33,841 bases of DNA from a virus. The notes below the pieces were generated by a model that did not search any database, was not told where the DNA came from, and saw nothing but the letters and a program-made list of their open reading frames with translations. The stretch lies in IMG/VR virus record IMGVR_UViG_3300048927_000217, positions 1 through 33,841 of that record; one strand, written 5' to 3'. Positions 6,381 through 14,356 of the stretch are shown piece after piece; position 1 is the first letter of the stretch, and each line of letters opens with the position of its first letter. A program made the position numbers and the translations under genes.

Positions 6381-6409
6381 AACCCGGCCGCCAAGCCGGG
6401 TTTTTTTGT
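6381..6409 (+). terminator. Strong intrinsic terminator before late genes
   Basis: AACCCGGC (6381-6388) pairs with GCCGGGTT (6395-6402) around a six-base loop, followed by a run of T. It lies just after the candidate late promoter and before the DUF2158-like gene, which is the tR' position. Confidence 0.85.
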
Positions 6410-6485
6410 CGCATTCGCTCGAGAGCATGCCTTGAAATCGCCATTTAAGCCCATACATTCAGTATGGGTGATAAGGAGGCTCAAG

Positions 6486-6944
6486 ATGAGCGAAGTGTTG
6501 AAGCTGGGCGATGTAGTGCGCTACAAGCTGGACGGACGACTGATGACTGTCGTCGATGCTGGGCCGGTTCCTGTTGGCGGTGCGTTTGGGGTGACGGGGC
6601 GGATGGTTTCGCAGCAGACCCTGAGCGATGCCCATGTGGAGTGTAAGTGGTTTGACAAGGCTGACTTGCATTCGAAAGTTATCAAAAAGACTGATATCGA
6701 GTATGTGAGGTCTACTGATCTCTACGTCTCGCAGGAAGGCGATGCGGTTCAGTTGTCTTCCGGAGGGCCTCGTATGTTGGTTGATCGCTGCGGCCCCAAA
6801 GACTTCAGTGTGGTTGTCGGTTTCGGTGGCAGCATGAGCCGAACCCCGTCGAACATTCGTCATGATCTGGTTGGCTGCAAGTGGATTAATGGGAAAAAAG
6901 AGGTGCAACGCGAGTTCGAAATTGGCTCGTTGGTCCCTCTGTAG
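6486..6944 (+). CDS. Tandem DUF2158-like (YodC-type) protein
   Basis: The 152-residue protein starts at an ATG with an AAGGAGG ribosome site (6473-6479). The longer frame from 6285 would read through the terminator. Two similar halves are visible. Residues 1-80 have LKLGDVVRYKLDGRLMTVVD and later VECKWFDK. Residues 85-152 have EGDAVQLSSGGPRMLVDRC and later VGCKWINGK. Each half follows the DUF2158 pattern, in which a GDxVxLxSGGPxMxV turn is followed by a CxWF strand. Single-domain members are about 60-80 residues, so this is a duplication. Function of the family is not established. The gene is flanked by two intrinsic terminators and has its own strong translation signal, which sets it apart as an independently controlled unit. 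Confidence 0.75.
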   Translation: MSEVLKLGDVVRYKLDGRLMTVVDAGPVPVGGAFGVTGRMVSQQTLSDAHVECKWFDKADLHSKVIKKTDIEYVRSTDLYVSQEGDAVQLSSGGPRMLVDRCGPKDFSVVVGFGGSMSRTPSNIRHDLVGCKWINGKKEVQREFEIGSLVPL

Positions 6945-6962
6945 AAAATCTGCTGTAAACAT

Positions 6963-6990
6963 AAGCCCTGGCAATTGCCGGGGCTTTTTT
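6963..6990 (+). terminator. Intrinsic terminator after the DUF2158-like gene
   Basis: AAGCCC-T-GGCAA pairs with TTGCC-G-GGGCTT with one mismatch and is followed by TTTTTT. It separates the DUF2158-like gene from the holin. Confidence 0.8.
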
Positions 6991-7021
6991 ATTTGCGCTC
7001 CCTGCAACGGGAGGAATCGAG

Positions 7022-7345
7022 ATGCCGAACATGCCTGAGAAGGATCCTGGCCTGTGGGCCGCTATGGTGGCGTGGTTGATTGCACATCAGCCGCAGCTGG
7101 CCACCGGCGGTATCGCCGCTGCCGTTGCCATGTGTCGTGTTGTCTACGGCGGCGGTCGTGGTCGTAAGGTGGTTCTTGAGGGCGCCATTTGCGGCCTCAT
7201 CGCAATCAGCTTGCTGCCCGTTCTGGAGTACTTTGCCCTCCCTCCCAACCTGTCTGTCTTTGCGGGCTGTATGGTCGGTTTCATGGGGGTTGAGAAGCTC
7301 CGTGAGTACTCCGACCGATTCATGGGTAAGAAAGTGGAGGGCTGA
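7022..7345 (+). CDS. Holin, lambda-type class (phage holin family 3-like)
   Basis: The 107-residue membrane protein has hydrophobic stretches at about residues 12-22, 27-42 (GGIAAAVAMCRVVYGG), 52-68 (LEGAICGLIAISLLPVLEYF) and 76-92 (NLSVFAGCMVGFMGV), and a charged C-terminus (DRFMGKKVEG). Size and layout match the holins placed before HNH and terminase genes in Pseudomonas and enterobacterial prophages (PF05106-like). It would form inner-membrane holes that start lysis. The ATG at 7022 follows a GGGAGGAA ribosome site. It is about 20 kb away from the lysozyme-like and spanin genes, so the lysis functions are split into two clusters. Confidence 0.8.
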   Translation: MPNMPEKDPGLWAAMVAWLIAHQPQLATGGIAAAVAMCRVVYGGGRGRKVVLEGAICGLIAISLLPVLEYFALPPNLSVFAGCMVGFMGVEKLREYSDRFMGKKVEG

Positions 7346-7347
7346 GT

Positions 7348-7728
7348 ATGCCGCCCAAGGCTAAACGTCCCTGTCGAGTGCCAATATGCTCCAGTAAAAC
7401 CAGTGATCGCCATGGTTACTGTAGTGCGCATGCCTCGCTCGCAATCGGTTGGAACAACCCGCGCCGTGGCACTGCTGAGCAGCGTGGCTATGACTGGGCA
7501 TGGCGCAAGCTTGCCAAGGCAGTACTCAAACGAGATCGCTATCTGTGCCAGTGCCATGACTGCAATGGTCGCCGACTGCCGGCAACAGAGGTTGACCATC
7601 GCATACCGAAGTTTGAAGGGGGAACGAATGACCCATCCAACCTGTTTGCCATCAATGAAAACTGCCACAAGTTCAAAACGGCGGCAGAGTCGGCACGGGC
7701 GCGGTCAGGCCGTCCGCCTGGCGCGTGA
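7348..7728 (+). CDS. HNH endonuclease
   Basis: The 126-residue protein has the HNH signature: EVDHRIPKFEGGTNDPSNLF followed by CHKFKT, giving the Asp-His pair, the central Asn and the final His. A CxxxxC...CSAH cluster near the N-terminus and a CQCHDC cluster before the active site could bind zinc. A GW-x-x-x-R segment (QRGYDWAWRKL) precedes the domain, as in HNH proteins beside phage terminases. In HK97-type phages such nucleases assist cos cleavage with the terminase, and this gene lies just upstream of both terminase genes. It starts two bases after the holin stop. Confidence 0.9.
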   Translation: MPPKAKRPCRVPICSSKTSDRHGYCSAHASLAIGWNNPRRGTAEQRGYDWAWRKLAKAVLKRDRYLCQCHDCNGRRLPATEVDHRIPKFEGGTNDPSNLFAINENCHKFKTAAESARARSGRPPGA

Positions 7729-7732
7729 GGCA

Positions 7733-8017
7733 ATGCGTTTGCGCGAAAGAGCGATCAAGCGCAGCCGAAGTACCGAGCTGATCTGCCATGGTGACTGGCA
7801 CCTGGATCGAGCGCTGTACTGCTGGAAAAACATTCATAAGCTTGGAATTCCAGAGCTGATTTCGCGTGTTCTACATGAGCTAGTGGCAGCAATTGACGCA
7901 TACATGCATGCCGCTGACGGAGTGCCAGAGCGTCCGTTCATGCATCTGGCTGCCTTAATCGATGGCGAGAATCTGCGGACAAAATTAGCGAAAAGTGGTC
8001 GAAATTTGGCCAAGTAA
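7733..8017 (+). CDS. Hypothetical 94-residue protein before the terminase
   Basis: The frame is open upstream into the HNH gene. I chose the ATG at 7733, just after the HNH stop, which has GAGG only two bases upstream. An alternative Met at 7628 would make a longer, overlapping product. The protein is helical with a basic start (MRLRERAIKRSR), a HGDWHLDRALYCWKNIHKLG segment, and a VLHELVAAIDAYMHAADG helix. It has no membrane segment or known motif. Residue composition looks coding. I do not recognise the family. Confidence 0.6.
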   Translation: MRLRERAIKRSRSTELICHGDWHLDRALYCWKNIHKLGIPELISRVLHELVAAIDAYMHAADGVPERPFMHLAALIDGENLRTKLAKSGRNLAK

Positions 8018-8132
8018 GGGGGCGGGGCAAAATCTCTACAGCTTTCGTCTCTCTCCACCGAGCGCCCAGCCTTTTTCACACACCCGCGAAATTAAAAAAA
8101 ATCGCATTCCAGAAAATCGGGAGGCCTGAACG
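8018..8132. other. Noncoding terminase leader, possible cos region
   Basis: About 115 bases without a gene separate the hypothetical protein from the small terminase. It opens with a G-rich stretch, then a pyrimidine-rich segment, then an AT-rich stretch with A7 before the GGGAGG ribosome site of the terminase gene. In HNH-P27 terminase phages the cohesive end site commonly lies in this interval. That placement is from general knowledge; no cut site can be read from the sequence. Confidence 0.35.
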
Positions 8133-8609
8133 ATGGGGCGACCCGCGAAACCTACCGCTCTCAAGCTGCTGCAGGGCAATCCCGGCAAGCGAAAACTCAA
8201 GAAGGACGGCCCTGCGCCGGCGCCGCTGGCGGAAACACCAGACGCCCCGGAGTGGCTGGGGGAATGGGCCGTTGAAATGTGGGGCGCCATTGCGCCGTGG
8301 TTGACCCAGGCCGGGATCATGACCCGCACCGACACGCACAACCTGGCGGTCTTTTGCGCCGCTTACGAGCGGTGGCGGTTGGCCGAGGAAGAAGTGGCCA
8401 GCAAGGGCATCACCGTCGTGGACGCCAAAGGTGTGCTCAAGAAGAACCCCGCCTGCACCGTGATCAACGAGGCGCTACGCCAGGTGGCCAGCTTCGGGGC
8501 AGCCCTCGGGCTGGACCCGGCCAGCCGTGCGCGCCTCATGGGCAGTGGCGGGCCGGAGAAACCAGAAAACCCGTTCATCGTGCTCAAAGGAGGGCGGGCC
8601 TCGAAGTGA
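8133..8609 (+). CDS. terS: Terminase small subunit, P27 family
   Basis: The 158-residue protein opens with MGRPAKPTALKLLQGNPGKR, the typical start of P27-family small terminases (PF05119). The middle contains EMWGAIAPWLTQAGIMTRTD and the end has FGAALGLDPASRARLMG. The small subunit recognises the packaging site and presents DNA to the large subunit encoded eight bases downstream. The ATG has GGGAGG nine bases upstream. Length is usual for the family. Confidence 0.95.
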   Translation: MGRPAKPTALKLLQGNPGKRKLKKDGPAPAPLAETPDAPEWLGEWAVEMWGAIAPWLTQAGIMTRTDTHNLAVFCAAYERWRLAEEEVASKGITVVDAKGVLKKNPACTVINEALRQVASFGAALGLDPASRARLMGSGGPEKPENPFIVLKGGRASK

Positions 8610-8617
8610 GTTAGGAC

Positions 8618-10354
8618 ATGGCCAGCTACCCGAACGTAAACGCGGCGAACAAGTACGCCCGCGACGTGGTGGCCGGCAAGATCCCGGCATGCAAGTACGT
8701 GCGTCGTGCCTGCCGGCTTCACCTGGATGACCTGGCCAAGTCGAAGAAGCGCGGCTTTCGCTGGGCCTTCGACCGCGACACGGCCGAGCAGGTGGCGGTG
8801 TTCATCCAGCTGCTGCCGCACGCCAAGGGCAAATGGGCGGCGCTGCGCGAGCTGATCAAGCTTGAGCCGTGGCAGCTGTTCATCTTCTGCAGCATCTTCG
8901 GTTGGGTCGACAAGAAGACCCGCCGCCGGCGGTACCGCGAGGTTTACATCGAGGTGCCGCGCAAGAACGGCAAGAGCGTGCTGGCCGCCGGCGTCGGCCT
9001 GTACATGCTGGTCATGGACGGAGAGTTCGGCGCTGAGGTGTATTGCGGTGCGACCACCGAGCGGCAGGCCTGGGAGGTGTTCAAGCCGGCGCGGCAGATG
9101 GTGCGACGCACCCCCGAGCTGGTCGAGGCCTTCGGCATCCAGGTCGCGGCGAAAAACCTGTCGGTGATCGGCGACGAAAGCAAGTTCGAACCCCTGATCG
9201 GCGACCCCGGCGACGGCCAGTCACCGAGCTGCGCCATCGTGGACGAGTTCCACGAACACACCTCGGCCGCGCTCTACGAAACCATGCTGACCGGCATGGG
9301 CGCCCGTGATCAGCCGATGATGTTCGCCATCACCACGGCGGGCTACAACATCGCCGGGCCGTGCTATCTGCAGCGCGCCCAGGTGATCGACAAGCTGGAA
9401 GGGACGGTACCGAACGACGAGTTGTTCGGGATCATCTACACGATTGACGAGGACGACGACTGGAAAGACCCGGCGGTCCTGCGCAAGGCTAACCCCAACT
9501 ACGGCGTCTCGGTCGGGGCTGAGTACCTGCTGAAACGCCAGGCCGACGCGACGCGTTACCCGTCACGGCAAAACGCGTTCAAGACCAAGCACCTCAACAT
9601 CTGGGTCAGCGCCAAAGAAGCCTGGCTGAACATGGCTGACTGGGAGGCGTGCGGCGACCCCACGCTGACCCTGGACCAGTTCCTGGGCCAGCGCTGTTGG
9701 ATCGGGATTGACCTGGCCAGTAAGTCGGATATCTGTGCGGTGTCGCTGGTGTTCCTGGACAAGGTGGAGCTGGTCCCGGGCAGCGGCAAGTGGGTCAACC
9801 GATGGACCATTTTCTGTAAGTCGTTCTTGCCCGAAGGCGCGATAGAGCGGGGCGGCCCCAACAAGGCCGCTTACGAGGCCTGGGCCAACGCTGGGTTGCT
9901 GGAGGTGTGCGACGGCGAGGAAATGGACTTCGACCTGGTGCGCGACATGGTGGGCGAATTCGCTGGCATGTTCGACGTGCAGGAAGTGGCCTACGACAAA
10001 TGGCGCGCCACCCAGCTGGCCCACCAGCTGCAGAAGGACGGCGCCGAGGTAGTCGAGATGGGCGGCGGCGTGGCCAGCATGAACCTGCCCATGCGCGAGC
10101 TGGAAGCGGCGCTGCTGTCCGGTCGCGTGCGCCACTGCAGCGACCCAGTATTGGCCTGGCAGGCCGGCAACGTCGTGGTGCGTCCGTTCAAGGGCTGCAT
10201 CACGCCGATGAAGGCCGACGAAGGCAAGACCGACATGCGCAAAATCGACGGCATTGTCGCCGCGCTGATGGCGATGAACCGCGCCATGGTCAGCGAATTT
10301 GAGCCGGAAGGGCTGTTGGCCAGCCTGACCGAAGACGACCTATTAGCTATGTGA
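8618..10354 (+). CDS. terL: Terminase large subunit
   Basis: The 578-residue packaging motor has an N-terminal ATPase with a Walker A-like loop at residues 113-120 (VPRKNGKS) and Walker B at 206-210 (AIVDE) followed by FHEH. The C-terminal nuclease begins near residue 360 with the metal-binding Asp365 in GIDLASKSD and continues through a YDKWRA segment to IDGIVAALMA near the end. This is the arrangement of the HK97/P27-type TerL_ATPase and nuclease pair. It cuts concatemeric DNA and pumps it into proheads through the portal encoded next. Full length, no break seen. Confidence 0.96.
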   Translation: MASYPNVNAANKYARDVVAGKIPACKYVRRACRLHLDDLAKSKKRGFRWAFDRDTAEQVAVFIQLLPHAKGKWAALRELIKLEPWQLFIFCSIFGWVDKKTRRRRYREVYIEVPRKNGKSVLAAGVGLYMLVMDGEFGAEVYCGATTERQAWEVFKPARQMVRRTPELVEAFGIQVAAKNLSVIGDESKFEPLIGDPGDGQSPSCAIVDEFHEHTSAALYETMLTGMGARDQPMMFAITTAGYNIAGPCYLQRAQVIDKLEGTVPNDELFGIIYTIDEDDDWKDPAVLRKANPNYGVSVGAEYLLKRQADATRYPSRQNAFKTKHLNIWVSAKEAWLNMADWEACGDPTLTLDQFLGQRCWIGIDLASKSDICAVSLVFLDKVELVPGSGKWVNRWTIFCKSFLPEGAIERGGPNKAAYEAWANAGLLEVCDGEEMDFDLVRDMVGEFAGMFDVQEVAYDKWRATQLAHQLQKDGAEVVEMGGGVASMNLPMRELEAALLSGRVRHCSDPVLAWQAGNVVVRPFKGCITPMKADEGKTDMRKIDGIVAALMAMNRAMVSEFEPEGLLASLTEDDLLAM

Positions 10355-10363
10355 GCCCCTACG

Positions 10364-10507
10364 ATGAAATGGCTTCCTGAATCTATCGGGACGGCAGGCT
10401 TTTGCCTGTTCGTCGCGGGCCTCTACGTCCAGTTTGGGGCGGGTGTGGCCCTGATGGTCGGTGGCGGGCTGATGGTGGCCGGCGCCGCCAAGGCGGTGTG
10501 GCGATGA
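10364..10507 (+). CDS. Small membrane protein between terminase and portal
   Basis: This is a 47-residue protein with an ATG at 10364 and a stop overlapping the portal start by ATGA. It begins MKWLPESIGTAGFCLFVAG. Two short hydrophobic stretches (about residues 9-22 and 26-42, rich in Gly, Ala and Val) could form a membrane hairpin. Genes of this size and type sit in the same slot in other HK97-type phages. Function is unknown. The tight overlap with the portal gene argues that it is real. Confidence 0.65.
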   Translation: MKWLPESIGTAGFCLFVAGLYVQFGAGVALMVGGGLMVAGAAKAVWR

Positions 10508-11730
10508 TCCTGGGCGCGATGTTCGAGCAGCGCAGCAGCCTGGAGGTGCCCAGCACGCCGATGAACAGCAAGGAACTGACCGAATACCTGTTCGAAGGGC
10601 AAGGCATCAGCGTCAGTCCAGCTTCGGCCATGCGCCTGACAGCGGTATATGCGTGCATCTACGTGCTGTCCAGCTCCATGGCGCAGTTGCCGCTGAGCGT
10701 GCTGCGCAAGGTCAACGGGCGGATCGAGGTAGCCACCGACCATCCGGCCCATTACCTGCTGCACGACGAGCCGAACACCTGGCAGACCTCCTACCGCTGG
10801 CGGGAAACCAAGCAAGCCCATGTGCTCGGCTGGGGCAACGGCTACACCCGGACGGTGCGCAGCCGGCGCGGTGAACTGCTGTCGCTGGAAATGCACGAGC
10901 CGCAACACACCGAGTTGGTGAAGAACGGCAATCGCTGGGTGTATTCGACCCAGGATGAAGACGGCGCGCCGCTGGCGGTATCGCCCGAAGACATGATTCA
11001 CCTGCGCGCCATCGGCTCGCACCGGCGCATGGGTATCAGCCCCATCCGGCAGAACGCCGACACCATCGGCCTGGGCATGGCCACGGTGCGCTACGGCAAG
11101 GAGTTTTTCGAGGGCGGCGGCCGGCCTACGGGCCTGGTCACCGTCAAGGACGGGAAGCTGGATAACACCAGCTGGGAGCGCCTGAAAACGGTCTGGCGCG
11201 CCGCCGTGGAACGGCTCAAACGTTCGGACAACAAGACGCTGCTGTTGCCCGCCGACCTCGATTACAAGGCGCTGACCATCGCCCCCGAGGATGCGCAATT
11301 TCTCGAGACTCGCAAGCTGACCCGCAGCGAGATTGCCAGCATCTTCAACGTGCCGGCGCACATGATCAACGACCTGGAAAAGGCCACGTTCTCGAACATC
11401 AGCGAGCAGGCCATCCAGTTCGTGCGCCACACGGTCATGCCGTGGGTGAAGAACTGGGAGGAAGAAGTAAACCGCCGGGTCTTCACCTGCGCCGAGCGCA
11501 TGGCCGGCTACTACGTCAAGTTCAACCTGGCCGGCCTGTTGCGCGGTACCCCGAAAGAGCGCGCCGAGTTCTACCGCATCGCCATTCAAGACGGCTGGAT
11601 GAGCCGCAACGAAGTGCGCGTGCTGGAAGACCTCAACCAGCTGGAAGGCCTCGACTCGATGTTGCTCAACGTCAACACGCAGTTGCTCGGCGCCGACGGC
11701 AAGCCGTTACCCGTAACGAAGCAGGAATAA
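10504..11730 (+). CDS. Portal protein, HK97 family
   Basis: The 408-residue protein forms the dodecameric ring at the capsid vertex through which DNA passes. Recognisable blocks are AVYACIYVLSSSMAQLPL near residue 48, a HPAHYLLHDEPN-like stretch, the DMIHLRAIG segment, and the C-terminal LTRSEIASIFNVPAHMINDL and ATFSNISEQAIQFVRHTV pair, all typical of PF04860. The start is taken at the ATG at 10504, which overlaps the previous stop. An upstream in-frame extension to 10402 is out of family. Confidence 0.95.
   Translation: MILGAMFEQRSSLEVPSTPMNSKELTEYLFEGQGISVSPASAMRLTAVYACIYVLSSSMAQLPLSVLRKVNGRIEVATDHPAHYLLHDEPNTWQTSYRWRETKQAHVLGWGNGYTRTVRSRRGELLSLEMHEPQHTELVKNGNRWVYSTQDEDGAPLAVSPEDMIHLRAIGSHRRMGISPIRQNADTIGLGMATVRYGKEFFEGGGRPTGLVTVKDGKLDNTSWERLKTVWRAAVERLKRSDNKTLLLPADLDYKALTIAPEDAQFLETRKLTRSEIASIFNVPAHMINDLEKATFSNISEQAIQFVRHTVMPWVKNWEEEVNRRVFTCAERMAGYYVKFNLAGLLRGTPKERAEFYRIAIQDGWMSRNEVRVLEDLNQLEGLDSMLLNVNTQLLGADGKPLPVTKQE
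11705..11718. repeat. CGTTAC-GTAACG palindrome, copy 1
   Basis: CGTTAC-CC-GTAACG inside the 3' end of the portal gene, just before the protease gene. Both half-sites are perfect. Further copies are listed below. Confidence 0.7.
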
Positions 11731-11733
11731 CCC

Positions 11734-12351
11734 ATGAGTGAATTCGAACAACGCATGCTGCAGGCGCAGCATTGCGAGCTTCGTGCTGTCCAGCCGGATG
11801 AGCAGGGCAGCGCGCCGAAGATCGCCGGCTATGCCGCTGTCTTCAACCAGCGTAGCGACCTGCTGGGCGGCACCTTCGTGGAGATCATCGCCCCGGGCGC
11901 GTTTGACGACGTGCTGAACCAGGACACCCGGGCGCTGTTCAACCATGACCCGACCTACCTGCTGGGCCGCACGGCCAGCGGCACGTTGCGCCTGACCGTA
12001 GATGAGCGCGGCCTGGCGTACGAAATCGACACGCCCAACACGCAGACCATCCGCGACTTGGTGGTCGAGCCGTTGCGCCGTGGCGACATGAGCGGCAGCA
12101 GCTTCGCCATGCGCGTGGCCAAGGGTGGCGACACCTGGCACGAAGAGAAAGACGGCCTGATCGTCCGCACCATCTTCAAGATCGCCGAGCTACGCGACGT
12201 AGGGCCGGTGGCGTTCCCGGCTTACCCCGACTCCAGCGCTGCCCAGCGCTCCCTGACTGCCTGGAAGCAGGCGCAAACCGAAGGCGACGAAGCCCGCGCA
12301 CATTTCGAGCGCGAGGCCCGCGAGCGCCTGCTTGACCTCAACGAACTGTGA
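11734..12351 (+). CDS. Prohead protease, HK97 family (S78)
   Basis: The 205-residue maturation protease cleaves the capsid delta domain and scaffold inside proheads. The catalytic His is probably His71 in LFNHDP and the Ser is in the MSGSSFAM motif at 119-126. The opening strand contains KIAGYAAVFNQ and the C-terminal side has AELRDVGPVAFPAYPDS, all standard in PF04586. It lies between portal and capsid, the invariant order in this head type. The last 40 residues are a charged helix. Confidence 0.95.
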   Translation: MSEFEQRMLQAQHCELRAVQPDEQGSAPKIAGYAAVFNQRSDLLGGTFVEIIAPGAFDDVLNQDTRALFNHDPTYLLGRTASGTLRLTVDERGLAYEIDTPNTQTIRDLVVEPLRRGDMSGSSFAMRVAKGGDTWHEEKDGLIVRTIFKIAELRDVGPVAFPAYPDSSAAQRSLTAWKQAQTEGDEARAHFEREARERLLDLNEL

Positions 12352-12366
12352 TCCCAAGGGGGAGCT

Positions 12367-13590
12367 ATGACCCTGCAACAACTGAAAGAAGCCTATAACA
12401 AGCTGTCGGCCGAAATGCGCTCGCTGCACGAAACCACCCCGGACGACGGCTGGACCGGTGAAGTCCGCAGCAAGTGGGAAGGCATGAAAGCCGACCTCAA
12501 GGCACTCAAAGACAAGATCGAGCGCGAAGAAGAACTGCGCGCCCAGGATCAAAGCTTTGTCGAAGGCCTGGACCGTGAACGCCCGAACAACGCGCCGCAG
12601 AACGAAGCCGACACCGAGCAGCGCAGCGCCTGGGATAACTGGGTGCGTCGCGGCCTGGAGTATCTGCCCCCCGAGCAGCGCTCCGTGGTTCTGGAAATGC
12701 GCGCTCAAGGCACCAACCCGAACGAGGCGGGCGGTTTCACCGTGCCGACCACCCTGCAGGCCAAAGTGATCGAATCGCTGGTGACCTACGGCGGTATTGC
12801 TTCGGTTTGCCAGCTGCTGCAGACCGACAACGGCGCGCCCATCGCCTGGGCCACCAGCAACGGCGGTGAGGAAGAGGGCGAGCTGATCGGCGAGAACAAG
12901 GCCGCCGGCGAAAAGGATGTCGAGTTCGGCATGGGCACCCTCGGGTCGCACACCATCAGTTCGCGAATCATCCGCGTTTCTGAACAGCTGCTGCAGGACT
13001 CGGGCATTGACATGGAAGGCTACCTGGCCGGCCGCATCGGCAAACGCGTGTCGCGTACCCGTAACCGCCTGATCGTCCAGGGCACCGGCGCCGGTGAAAC
13101 GGCCGATGCGCCGGCGCAGCCGAAGGGCCTGGAGTACTCGACCCCTCAAGGTGCGATGACGGCCAAGGCCACCGCCTTCACCTGGCAGGAGGTCAACAGC
13201 CTGATTCACTCCATTGACCCGGCGTATCGTGCGGCCGCCAAGTTCCGCTTGGCGTTCAACGACAAGACGCTGCAGGCGATGGAAGAAATGGTGGACGCCA
13301 ATAACCGCCCGCTGTGGCTGCCCGGCATCGACAGCGACCGTCCGGCCACCATCCTCAAGCATCAGTACGTGATCGATCAGGCCATCGCCGATATCGGCGC
13401 CGGCAAGAAATTCATGTATGCCGGCGACTTCAACGAACTGGTGCTGCGCGCGGTGCGTAGCTTGACCCTCAAGCGCCTGGTGGAGCGTTACGCCGAGTAC
13501 GGCCAGGTCGGCTTCCTGGCGTTCGTGCGCTTCGGCCTGGTGCTGCAGGACACCGCCGCCATCAAGCACCTGGTGGGCAAGACCGCCTGA
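12367..13590 (+). CDS. Major capsid protein, HK97 fold
   Basis: The 407-residue protein has an N-terminal coiled-coil delta domain (about residues 1-70, with KADLKALKDKIEREEELRAQ) that serves as internal scaffold and is removed by the protease. The mature part starts near residue 115, ahead of GTNPNEAGGFTVPTTLQAKV. It contains an E-loop-like region with ENKAAGEKDVEFGMGTL and an AKFRLAFNDKTLQAMEEMVD block, and ends with RLVERYAEYGQVGFLAFVRF. Together these match PF05065. A GGGGGAG ribosome site precedes the ATG. Confidence 0.95.
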   Translation: MTLQQLKEAYNKLSAEMRSLHETTPDDGWTGEVRSKWEGMKADLKALKDKIEREEELRAQDQSFVEGLDRERPNNAPQNEADTEQRSAWDNWVRRGLEYLPPEQRSVVLEMRAQGTNPNEAGGFTVPTTLQAKVIESLVTYGGIASVCQLLQTDNGAPIAWATSNGGEEEGELIGENKAAGEKDVEFGMGTLGSHTISSRIIRVSEQLLQDSGIDMEGYLAGRIGKRVSRTRNRLIVQGTGAGETADAPAQPKGLEYSTPQGAMTAKATAFTWQEVNSLIHSIDPAYRAAAKFRLAFNDKTLQAMEEMVDANNRPLWLPGIDSDRPATILKHQYVIDQAIADIGAGKKFMYAGDFNELVLRAVRSLTLKRLVERYAEYGQVGFLAFVRFGLVLQDTAAIKHLVGKTA

Positions 13591-13604
13591 CGGGAGGGTT
13601 GCCC

Positions 13605-13988
13605 ATGCTGACGCTTGAGCAGATCAAGAGCCATTGCAAGCTGGAGCTGGACGAAACCGAGGAAGACACGCTGTTGCAGGCCTACGCCCGCGCAGCGCGT
13701 CGCCAGGTCGAGAAGGACAGCGGCCGGCGGTTGTACTGGGTCACGCTGCCGGCAGACGCGCCGGCAGACGCGACCGGCGATGAAGCCTACCTGCGTGGGC
13801 TGCTGCCGATCGATGCGCCAGAAAACGCGTTTCCCGTAACGGATGACGTGGCGCTGGCCATGCTGCTGTTGGTCGCCCACTGGCACCGCAACCGCGAGCC
13901 GGTCACCGAATCGACCAGCAACGGCACCAAGGCGATGCCGCTGGCCTATGACGCCCTGGTGCAGCCTTATCGCTGGTTCACGCTGTGA
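13605..13988 (+). CDS. Head-tail connector, HK97 gp6-like
   Basis: The 127-residue protein begins MLTLEQIKSHCKLELDETEE, the standard opening of gp6-like adaptor proteins (PF05135), with a following TLLQAYARAARRQVEK helix and an ALAMLLLVAHWHRNREPV helix near the end. It forms the ring that extends the portal. I start it at the ATG at 13605, seven bases after GGGAGG. The frame could be extended two codons to a TTG at 13599. Confidence 0.85.
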   Translation: MLTLEQIKSHCKLELDETEEDTLLQAYARAARRQVEKDSGRRLYWVTLPADAPADATGDEAYLRGLLPIDAPENAFPVTDDVALAMLLLVAHWHRNREPVTESTSNGTKAMPLAYDALVQPYRWFTL

Positions 13989-14356
13989 GGGAGCCGGAAG
14001 CGGGCGAACTGCGCACCCGGGCGGTGGTGCGCATCCGCAACGACACGCCCAGCGGTCCCGGCCTGGACTCGCATTTTGAAGAAGTGGCCAAGCGCTGGTG
14101 CAAGATCGAGCCGTTAGGCACGGCCACCTACACCGGGTCGGTGCAGACCGGTACGACCATCACGCATCGGATCTACTGCCGGTTCGTGCGTGACCTGGAC
14201 ACCCGGCATGAGCTGGTCGCCGGTGGCCGGGTGTTCCGCGTCAAGCGGGCTACCGGGATGCGTGGGCGGCAAGTGTGGTCGCTGATCGAGGTCGAGGAAC
14301 TGCAGGCGGTGAATGTGCCGGCGGGAGGTGGTCGTGGCCAACTCCGTTTCGATTGA
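13985..14356 (+). CDS. Head closure / head-tail adaptor (SPP1 gp16-like)
   Basis: The 123-residue protein begins at a GTG overlapping the previous stop (GTGA). It is strand-rich: AGELRTRAVVRIRNDT, then VAKRWCKIEPLGTATYTG and HRIYCRFVRDLDTRHELV, followed by RVFRVKRATGM. This is the usual order of the PF05521 head-tail joining family, which closes the DNA exit and makes the tail attachment surface. Position after the gp6-like gene supports this. Confidence 0.85.
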   Translation: MREPEAGELRTRAVVRIRNDTPSGPGLDSHFEEVAKRWCKIEPLGTATYTGSVQTGTTITHRIYCRFVRDLDTRHELVAGGRVFRVKRATGMRGRQVWSLIEVEELQAVNVPAGGGRGQLRFD

